Program-made: the position numbers and the translations under genes
The notes under the pieces: generated by a model
Databases searched by the model: none
What the model was told of the DNA's origin: nothing
Seen by the model: the letters and a program-made list of their open reading frames with translations, nothing else
NCBI GenBank assembly: GCA_003158365.1
Contig: PMIW01000053.1
Coordinates: forward strand, 1-5,138
Length of the DNA: 5,138 nt
Source: Ignavibacteriota bacterium
Lineage (GTDB): Bacteria; Bacteroidota; Ignavibacteria; Tepidaquicellales; Tepidaquicellaceae
Reading direction: 5' to 3'
Shown here: piece after piece, positions 1 through 5,138 of the stretch
Layout of the letters: every line of letters starts with the position of its first letter
Numbering within the stretch: the stretch's first letter is position 1

Positions 1-57
1 AATAAAAATCTGGAGAAGGTTATAGCAGATATAACCGATTTTGTTAAAGAAGCGTGA
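1..57 (+). CDS. 3' end of an upstream gene (partial, unidentified)
   Basis: Reading from base 1 in frame gives NKNLEKVIADITDFVKEA followed by TGA at 55-57. The stretch has the charged, amphipathic-helix look of a protein C-terminus, and it stops 73 bases before the next gene on the same strand. Eighteen open codons alone are weak evidence, and no family can be named from them. It could also be chance open sequence. The rest of the gene would lie to the left of the window. Confidence 0.45.
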   Translation, partial: NKNLEKVIADITDFVKEA

Positions 58-116
58 TTGCTTAATTTGGCTTTAAAGTATATACAATAAAAATTATATT
101 ACCCCAAGAAAAATAT

Positions 117-120
117 GGAG
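117..120 (+). promoter_or_regulatory. Ribosome binding site for the T9SS protein gene
   Basis: GGAG lies 10 bases upstream of the ATG at 131. It is the only recognisable Shine-Dalgarno-like element in front of any gene in this window, and it supports the choice of 131 as the start. The spacing is slightly long, and Bacteroidota-type bacteria rely little on such sites, so its contribution is uncertain. Confidence 0.45.
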
Positions 121-130
121 TAAATTAAAT

Positions 131-2977
131 ATGAGTTTAAAGAAATTTTACCTTTTAATAATTATAGTTTTCACCGCTTCTTTGATTTACCCCCAGCAAA
201 AGATGACAGTAAAATCGGAAAATTTCAAATCATATTTAACCAATCAAAATTTCAACAACTCCGAGAATCATAGGGGATATTTTTCATATCCGAACACGGA
301 TTTGGTTTCAACATCATTTGCAAATATCAGAATATTGCCGACAGGTTCAAACCAGACCAGTCCTTCCGCAACAATTTTAAATACTACACCCGTAAAAATC
401 TTTGTAGGCGCAAATACGGATAACGGAGTGGGATATTATTATTCTTTGAACGCGGGTTTAAGCTGGGCGGGCGGGGATGTGCTTCCCGGTTCTGTTTTAT
501 TATCAACCAATCCGTCCTGCGCTTACGGAAACAGTAACCTGATTCACTATAATTATGCAGATGATTTTATTGTTTCTGACAGATCAAATAATTTCGGCAG
601 TGCGTGGATTGGCAGAACGATTGTTACCAATACTTCCCAGTTTGATATGAATAATAACACTTCGGATGTAAATCCTTCAAGCGCTTATTACGGCAGGGTT
701 TATGTTGCGTGGTCAAATTTTACTCTCTCTCAGCCTGCAATATTTTTTTCATATTCGGGTGATGGAGGAACTACTTACAATTCCGCAATTCAGATTGGCC
801 AGCCTGCAGCAAGTCACTATGAGCAGGGATGCAATCTGCAGGTAGGACCAAACGGGGAAATATATTGTGCGTGGTCAACTCCGAATTTAACAACGAATCT
901 CGAAGACCATATTGCTTTTACCAAATCTGTAAACGGAGGAGTAACATGGTCAACTGCTTCCAATATTCTGACTATTAACGGAATAAGGGGTACAATATTA
1001 CCGACAAATATACGCTCTCACACTTTTCCTTCAATGGCAGTGGATAGAAGCGGCGGAAGTCAAAACGGATATATTTATGTTTGCTGGACGCAGAAAAATT
1101 TAGCACCTGCCGGAAACGATGCAGATATTTGTTTTGCCTATTCTGCAAACGGAGGAAGTACCTGGAGTTCTCCAATCAGAGTTAACGACGACCCGATAAA
1201 TAACGGCAAGCTGCAATTTCTGCCGCGCATATCGGTTGACCAGATTAACGGGAAGATTTCAATTTTATTTTATGACAACAGGGATTTAATTACCCCCGAT
1301 TCCTGCTTTACTTATCTTGCAGTATCTAATGACGGCGGAGGCACTTTCTTTAATATGAGAATAAGCGATATTTCTCAAAGGCCGGTTCCGCTATCGGGAT
1401 ACGCCGAGGGATACTATACGGATTATAACAGCGTTGTTAGTTTAAATGATGCCGTTTATTCTTTCTGGACAGATAACAGAAACGGACCCGCCCAGATTTA
1501 CAGCACGATAGTGATTTTAAAACCCTACATTACTCATACACCTTTAAAAGATAACGAAAACACATCCGCTAATTATAATGTACAGGCGGCGATAAAAACA
1601 TTCGGTATTGGTCTTGCATCCGGAGAAACAAAAGTATTCTGGGGAAGAAATACTATTTCAGACAGTATAACGATGACTAATACAAGCGGAAATAACTGGT
1701 CAGCAAGCATTCCCGGCAACGGCACCCCTGCAACATATAATTATTATATTATTACAAAAGATATTGCGGGAAGAGTTTCTTCACTTCCTGATAATGCACC
1801 CGCATCAACTTTTTCTTTCAAAACCGGCGCTGATACTGAATTACCTAAATTCTTTTATACCCCGTTTCCGAGTGTTCAGAAACCATTGTGGCCTGATACT
1901 GTTACGGTTAAGGTAACCGATAATGTCGGTGTAGATTCAGTTTGGGTAACCTGGTATAAAAATAATCCCGGGAACGGATATAACCGCTTTAATCTTACTT
2001 CTATCGGCAACGATTATTACAGAGGAATTTTTAATTCTTCGCAGGCGCTTGTTGACCCGCTGGATTCCATTTATTACAGAATCTGCGCAAGAGATATTTC
2101 TTCAAATCATAATGTCGATTCAACAGCATTGGGAAATTTTAAAATAGCCCAATACTATTTGGTCAGAATCGGAAGCGGAACATCCGTAACTCCATACCCG
2201 TACAGAACATTTTATACGGATTCAAGAACAGATATACTCTATACTGCATCGGAATTAATCGCATACGGCGGGGCAATTTCGAGAATAATGAGTATAGGAT
2301 TTAATGTTACTTCTGCATCTCCTCAGGTGATGAGCAATTTCAATTTTAAAATAAAAAACACAACACTTTCAACTTTAACAGGATTCACGTCGAGCAGCTG
2401 GACAAACGTTAATCTGTATAATTACACAGTAGCCGGAACAGGATGGCAATATGTAATATTCCAGACTCCGTTTATATGGGATGGAACAAGCAACCTGCTT
2501 ATTGAAATCTGTTTCGATAATAACTCTTTCAATTCAAACTCATCCGTATATGCGTCGCAAAGCACAGGCATGGTATGGCACCAGGCTCAGGATTTACCTG
2601 CAGGAAACGGATGCAATGATTTGACAGGAGGCTCAGCGCAAACTTTAAGACCAAATATTACATTTGTAATGAATTCCATTTTGGACGTAAAGGAAAACGA
2701 GAAAATTATTCCAAATGAATTTTTGCTCCGTCAAAATTATCCTAACCCGTTTAACCCCGTTACAAAAATTAGTTTCTCCGTCCCGAAAAAAGATTTCGTA
2801 ACATTGAAAATTTACGATATACTCGGAAAGGAAATCACAACTCTTGTTAATGAAATAAAAACTCCGGGAAATTACATTATTGATTTCAACGGACAATATT
2901 TATCCAGCGGAGTATATTTTTATAAAATGAATTCAGGTGATTTTTCGGATGTAAAGAGGATGTTATTAATCAAATAA
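131..2977 (+). CDS. T9SS-sorted secreted Asp-box (sialidase-like) beta-propeller protein
   Basis: A 948-residue exported protein. Residues 1-22 form a signal peptide (KK, then a hydrophobic run, ending near LIYPQQ). Residues about 60-460 look like a sialidase/BNR-type beta-propeller with five Asp-box motifs, including SLNAGLSW (105-112), SVNGGVTW (266-273) and SANGGSTW (338-345). They also carry the blade phrases YDNRD (381-385) and WTDNRNG (446-452), common in secreted BNR-like proteins. Two Ig/FN3-like modules follow (about 464-566 and 567-672), each ending in a 'YYI/R..(K/R)DI' strand. A beta-sandwich-like module (about 673-848) contains WDGTSNLLIEICFDN. Residues 868-948 are a type A T9SS sorting domain (QNYPNPFNPVTKISF, LKIYDILGKE, SSGVYFYKM). 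In this family the tail directs transport across the outer membrane and is removed, leaving the protein secreted or surface-anchored. I cannot identify the sialidase arginine triad or nucleophile, so an adhesive or glycan-binding role is as likely as catalysis. The start is supported by GGAG at 117-120 and by the signal peptide. The gene ends in tandem stops, TAA TAG. Confidence 0.93.
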   Translation: MSLKKFYLLIIIVFTASLIYPQQKMTVKSENFKSYLTNQNFNNSENHRGYFSYPNTDLVSTSFANIRILPTGSNQTSPSATILNTTPVKIFVGANTDNGVGYYYSLNAGLSWAGGDVLPGSVLLSTNPSCAYGNSNLIHYNYADDFIVSDRSNNFGSAWIGRTIVTNTSQFDMNNNTSDVNPSSAYYGRVYVAWSNFTLSQPAIFFSYSGDGGTTYNSAIQIGQPAASHYEQGCNLQVGPNGEIYCAWSTPNLTTNLEDHIAFTKSVNGGVTWSTASNILTINGIRGTILPTNIRSHTFPSMAVDRSGGSQNGYIYVCWTQKNLAPAGNDADICFAYSANGGSTWSSPIRVNDDPINNGKLQFLPRISVDQINGKISILFYDNRDLITPDSCFTYLAVSNDGGGTFFNMRISDISQRPVPLSGYAEGYYTDYNSVVSLNDAVYSFWTDNRNGPAQIYSTIVILKPYITHTPLKDNENTSANYNVQAAIKTFGIGLASGETKVFWGRNTISDSITMTNTSGNNWSASIPGNGTPATYNYYIITKDIAGRVSSLPDNAPASTFSFKTGADTELPKFFYTPFPSVQKPLWPDTVTVKVTDNVGVDSVWVTWYKNNPGNGYNRFNLTSIGNDYYRGIFNSSQALVDPLDSIYYRICARDISSNHNVDSTALGNFKIAQYYLVRIGSGTSVTPYPYRTFYTDSRTDILYTASELIAYGGAISRIMSIGFNVTSASPQVMSNFNFKIKNTTLSTLTGFTSSSWTNVNLYNYTVAGTGWQYVIFQTPFIWDGTSNLLIEICFDNNSFNSNSSVYASQSTGMVWHQAQDLPAGNGCNDLTGGSAQTLRPNITFVMNSILDVKENEKIIPNEFLLRQNYPNPFNPVTKISFSVPKKDFVTLKIYDILGKEITTLVNEIKTPGNYIIDFNGQYLSSGVYFYKMNSGDFSDVKRMLLIK
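443..1348 (+). repeat. Five Asp-box repeats coding for propeller blade turns
   Basis: Copies of the S-x-(D/N)-x-G-x-x-(W/Y/F) motif are encoded at 443-466, 755-778, 926-949, 1142-1165 and 1325-1348. The third and fourth are close even at the DNA level, sharing AAACGGAGGA followed by a similar tail ending in TGG. Asp boxes mark the hairpin between the third and fourth strands of a blade in sialidase-type propellers. They are structural and not catalytic. Spacing of roughly 57 to 104 residues is compatible with about one blade per motif, with one blade probably lacking a clear motif between the first and second. Confidence 0.75.
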
Positions 2978-3069
2978 TAGATAAATATTAAATATTCCAA
3001 TCATAACCGCCATTTTTAACCTTCCGGTCTTAAAATATTCGAATTTTATAAATCTTACAAATAATTACG

Positions 3070-3098
3070 TTGAACACATAAAACAGGTTTATTACTTT
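3070..3098 (+). promoter_or_regulatory. Weak candidate promoter before the membrane protein gene
   Basis: TTGAAC at 3070-3075 and TACTTT at 3093-3098 are separated by 17 bases and lie shortly before the ATG at 3120. Each is a partial match to the -35/-10 consensus, and the fit to the Bacteroidota TTTG / TAnnTTTG pattern is poor. In such AT-rich sequence partial matches are expected by chance. The position in the 142-base gap ahead of three closely spaced genes is the main argument for it. Confidence 0.22.
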
Positions 3099-3119
3099 AT
3101 TCAATAAATAGTATTTAAA

Positions 3120-3854
3120 ATGTTCATCTGGGAAGGATTGATAATAGGATTTTTGGGAAGTTTGCACTGCATTGGTATGTGCGGCCCGATTGCACTGGCT
3201 CTGCCTTCCGGCTCGTTCAGAAGTCTTTCTTTTTACACGGGCAGAGTTTTATATAATTTGGGAAGGGTGATTACTTATTCTTTTTTTGGACTTATATTCG
3301 GATTGCTCGGAAAAAGTTTCTCGTTTATCAGCTTTGATTTCCAGCAGGGTATTACAATAGCAACAGGTATTTTGATACTTCTAATTATTATTCTTCCAAA
3401 AAGTTTCAAGCGAAAGATTGCCGATAAGTTTTCGTTTTTTAATTTTACATTAAAAATAAAATTTTATTTCGGCTCGCTTTTTAAAAGAGGTTCATTAAGC
3501 TCGCTTTTTTTTATCGGAATACTAAACGGATTTCTTCCGTGCGGATTTGTATATGTGGGTATTGCAGGCGCGCTTGCATCGGGAGAAATGTTAAGCGGTA
3601 TTTTTTATATGGCACTTTTTGGTTTGGGCACAGTGCCGGCTATGTTCGGAACTGCACTTGCAGGAAATTTTATAAGCGTAAATATAAGGCAGAAGATTTC
3701 AAAAACTATTCCTTATTTTGCCGCATTAATAGCAGTACTTTTTATTCTACGCGGATTAAATCTGGATATTCCGTATATCAGTCCGAAGAGCGATAAGATT
3801 AATAAGATGCTTAATAAGGATTTGCAGGAAAATAAACCTCCCTGCTGTCAATAA
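3120..3854 (+). CDS. TauE/SafE-like DsbD_2 family membrane protein (COG2836)
   Basis: A 244-residue inner-membrane protein with about six hydrophobic helices (roughly residues 3-28, 49-70, 76-93, 126-150, 156-183 and 196-213). The first helix carries HCIGMCGP (residues 16-23), the signature of the 'sulfite exporter TauE/SafE / urease accessory UreH-like' group. A second half-repeat carries GFLPCGFVYVG (137-147), matching the internally duplicated DsbD-like transmembrane fold. Relatives are often found near cbb3 oxidase (cco) genes and are suspected of metal (copper) or thiol-linked transport, but the substrate is not established. The sulfite exporter name is inherited annotation. No cco gene is visible here. 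The tail (214-244) is hydrophilic and ends in PPCCQ, giving five cysteines in all (17, 21, 141, 242, 243). ATG 3120 is chosen because the first helix begins at once. There is no Shine-Dalgarno sequence. The beta-lactamase gene follows after 16 bases, so the two are probably cotranscribed. Confidence 0.88.
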   Translation: MFIWEGLIIGFLGSLHCIGMCGPIALALPSGSFRSLSFYTGRVLYNLGRVITYSFFGLIFGLLGKSFSFISFDFQQGITIATGILILLIIILPKSFKRKIADKFSFFNFTLKIKFYFGSLFKRGSLSSLFFIGILNGFLPCGFVYVGIAGALASGEMLSGIFYMALFGLGTVPAMFGTALAGNFISVNIRQKISKTIPYFAALIAVLFILRGLNLDIPYISPKSDKINKMLNKDLQENKPPCCQ

Positions 3855-3870
3855 ACACATATTAATACAT

Positions 3871-4680
3871 ATGAACAAATTAATAATAATATCTGTTTTG
3901 TTTTTAGCTTTGCTGGGTGGGTGCAATAAAAAGAAAAATCAGGAGCAGCAAAAACAAAAAGGATACGAAACCGATTTCGGTATATTCTTCGAAGGATACA
4001 GCGGCGCATTCGTACTTTACGATGTTAATAACAGGTATTATATAAGACATAATGAAGAGCAGTGCAACAAGCGGCTTTCGCCCTGCTCGACTTTCAAGAT
4101 TCCGAACTCCCTGATTGCACTCGAGACAGGTGTTGCAACGGATGAAAACTTTTTATTAAAGTGGGACAGCATAAAGCAGCCGATTGATTCATGGAACAGA
4201 GACCACACGCTGAAAACTGCAATTGCAAATTCCGTAGTGTGGTACTACCGGGAGCTTGCAAGAAGAATAGGTAATGATAAAATGAATGACTATATACAAA
4301 AAATGAATTACGGGAACATGGACATTTCCGGAGGAGTTGATAAATTCTGGCTGATGAACTCGCTCACGATTTCGGCAAATGAGCAGGCGGAATTTTTAAT
4401 TAAGCTGCTGATGAATAAACTGCCTTTTTCTGAAAGAACGATTAATATTGTTAAAGATATAATGACACTCGAAAAAACAGACTCTTATGTGCTTATGGGA
4501 AAAACGGGTTCAGGTGAAAAAAAAGACGAGAAGTATTCGCAGGGCTGGTTTGTCGGATTTATTACGCACAATAATAATGCTTTTGTATTTGCAACCAACA
4601 TTATCGCTCCTGAAAAAGCAAACGGACCGAAAGCAAAGGAAATAACTTACAATATATTAAAAAGTTTAAAGATAATGTAA
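3871..4680 (+). CDS. bla: Class D (OXA-type) beta-lactamase, lipoprotein
   Basis: A 269-residue serine beta-lactamase predicted to hydrolyse beta-lactams in the periplasm. The N-terminus is a lipoprotein signal with lipobox LGGC (residues 15-18), so Cys18 should be lipidated; a Lys/Gln-rich linker follows (19-30). All class D motifs are present in order: STFK (73-76: nucleophile Ser73 and Lys76, which is carboxylated in the family), SVV (121-123), YGN (147-149), the tryptophan that stabilises the carboxylated lysine (Trp160, in ISGGVDKFWL), KTG (211-213) and GWFVG (225-229). Length is normal for the family. Cys65 and Cys72 flank the approach to STFK and could form a disulfide. Penicillin-binding or BlaR-type sensor proteins share parts of this fold, but the YGN and Trp160 context and the single-domain size favour a true class D enzyme. 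Substrate range cannot be read from sequence. The gene sits 16 bases after the membrane protein gene and 14 before the adenine deaminase gene, with no regulator and no mobile-element signatures, which suggests a resident gene. Confidence 0.95.
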   Translation: MNKLIIISVLFLALLGGCNKKKNQEQQKQKGYETDFGIFFEGYSGAFVLYDVNNRYYIRHNEEQCNKRLSPCSTFKIPNSLIALETGVATDENFLLKWDSIKQPIDSWNRDHTLKTAIANSVVWYYRELARRIGNDKMNDYIQKMNYGNMDISGGVDKFWLMNSLTISANEQAEFLIKLLMNKLPFSERTINIVKDIMTLEKTDSYVLMGKTGSGEKKDEKYSQGWFVGFITHNNNAFVFATNIIAPEKANGPKAKEITYNILKSLKIM

Positions 4681-4694
4681 TTAAAAAGAATAAA

Positions 4695-5138
4695 ATGAAA
4701 AATTTTAAAATATCAGGAAACATTGTTGACCCTGTAAAAAGGAGAATCTACCCGGGAACTCTGGAAATATCTAATGGGATAATCGAAAATATTTCGGAAG
4801 ATTCTGCTGTATATAAAAATTATATTATGCCGGGTTTTATTGATTCACATATTCATATTGAAAGCTCTATGCTTATCCCCTCTGAATTTGCGCGTTTAGC
4901 CGTAGTTCACGGGACTGTAGCAACAGTATCCGACCCGCACGAGATTGCAAACGTGCTTGGGATAAAAGGCGTAAGATATATGATTGAAAACGGAAAAAAA
5001 GTGCCTTTCAAATTCTATTTCGGTGCACCATCCTGCGTGCCAGCAACGGTTTTCGAAACTGCAGGAGCGGAAATTACTCCGGATAATATTAAAGAGCTTT
5101 TTGTCAAAGATGACCTGCATTACCTTAGTGAGATGATG
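4695..5138 (+). CDS. ade: Adenine deaminase, N-terminal part (runs off the window)
   Basis: An open frame of 148 codons from ATG 4695 to the last base with no stop, so the gene continues to the right. Members of this amidohydrolase family convert adenine to hypoxanthine and ammonia in the cytoplasm (EC 3.5.4.2, purine salvage) using a divalent metal centre. The visible part has the small N-terminal beta domain (1-45), then PGFIDSHIHIESSM (46-59) with the metal-binding HxH pair His52/His54. DPHEIANVLG (80-89) and PSCVPAT (112-118) follow, all hallmarks of Ade and not of other amidohydrolases, and the window ends in SEMM (145-148). The family usually exceeds 500 residues, so about a quarter is present. 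The start has a purine-rich AAAAAGAA at 4683-4690, just 4 bases upstream, a poor ribosome site. The 14-base gap after the beta-lactamase stop suggests cotranscription and perhaps translational coupling. The protein begins near the beta domain, without the longer N-terminal lead of E. coli Ade. Confidence 0.93.
   Translation, partial: MKNFKISGNIVDPVKRRIYPGTLEISNGIIENISEDSAVYKNYIMPGFIDSHIHIESSMLIPSEFARLAVVHGTVATVSDPHEIANVLGIKGVRYMIENGKKVPFKFYFGAPSCVPATVFETAGAEITPDNIKELFVKDDLHYLSEMM

Noticed and set aside
58..130. Promoter for the T9SS gene (TTTG at 66-69, TATATT at 95-100)
   Set aside because: The spacing between the two elements is too long for a standard promoter, and no TAnnTTTG match lies at the right distance, so I do not annotate it.
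975..1175. Minus-strand open frame of 66 codons inside the T9SS protein gene
   Set aside because: It lies wholly within a well-supported gene, its product resembles no family I know, and it has no ribosome site. It is a shadow of the coding strand.
2645..2896. Minus-strand open frame of 83 codons opposite the T9SS sorting domain
   Set aside because: It is antisense to a conserved, recognisable domain, and its product shows no domain or signal. Chance open frame.
131..2977. Naming the large protein an active exo-alpha-sialidase
   Set aside because: Asp boxes are structural and occur in many non-sialidase propellers. I could not place the catalytic residues.
2978..3069. Possible terminator or regulatory palindrome after the T9SS gene (tandem AAATATT at 2983-2996, ATTCGAAT at 3037-3044, ACCG/CGGT pair)
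   Set aside because: The stems are only 3 to 8 bases, very AT-rich or with long loops, and no U-run follows a stable hairpin. They are expected by chance in sequence of this composition.
3539..3796. Second + frame of 85 codons inside the membrane protein gene
   Set aside because: The overlapping frame 3120-3854 has clear family motifs. The alternative product is rich in Cys and Arg without any pattern, typical of an out-of-frame reading.
3855..4694. Acquired resistance cassette (integron attC site or insertion-sequence ends around the beta-lactamase gene)
   Set aside because: The flanking gaps are only 16 and 14 bases, with no inverted repeats, target duplications or attC-like structure, and the composition matches the neighbours.
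4896..5120. Minus-strand open frame of 74 codons near the right edge
   Set aside because: It is antisense to the adenine deaminase frame, which carries unmistakable family motifs over the same bases.

Overview
The window is an AT-rich stretch of bacterial chromosome with every gene on the + strand. The best clue to the organism is the C-terminus of the large secreted protein (131-2977). It ends in a type IX secretion (T9SS) sorting domain of the 'QNYPNPFNPVTKISF ... GVYFYKM' kind, which is characteristic of the Bacteroidota/Ignavibacteria (FCB) group. This exact wording is most familiar to me from Ignavibacteria and related lineages. The mostly weak or absent Shine-Dalgarno sequences fit that assignment. 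Genus and species cannot be told from the sequence.

Layout: (1) 1-57 is probably the last 18 codons of an upstream gene. (2) 131-2977 encodes a 948-residue exported protein with a signal peptide, an Asp-box (BNR/sialidase-like) beta-propeller, two Ig/FN3-like modules, a beta-sandwich-like module and the T9SS tail. (3) 2978-3119 is an AT-rich gap with no convincing terminator and only a weak promoter candidate. (4) 3120-3854 encodes a six-helix membrane protein of the TauE/SafE-like DsbD_2 (COG2836) family. (5) 3871-4680 encodes a lipoprotein class D (OXA-type) beta-lactamase with all its active-site motifs. (6) 4695 to the window end is the 5' part of an adenine deaminase gene, cut off after 148 codons.

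Genes 4 to 6 are separated by only 16 and 14 bases and are probably cotranscribed. Their functions (membrane transport or metal handling, beta-lactam hydrolysis, purine salvage) do not form an obvious pathway, so this may be a housekeeping-style co-directional cluster and not a dedicated system. The large T9SS gene is set apart by a 142-base gap and is probably an independent unit.

I found no insertion sequence, integron site, CRISPR array, tRNA, rRNA or recognisable riboswitch. I do not see a clearly novel system. The points most worth a second look are the chromosomal-looking lipoprotein OXA enzyme and its neighbours, the propeller protein without obvious sialidase catalytic residues, and the Cys-Cys tail of the membrane protein.
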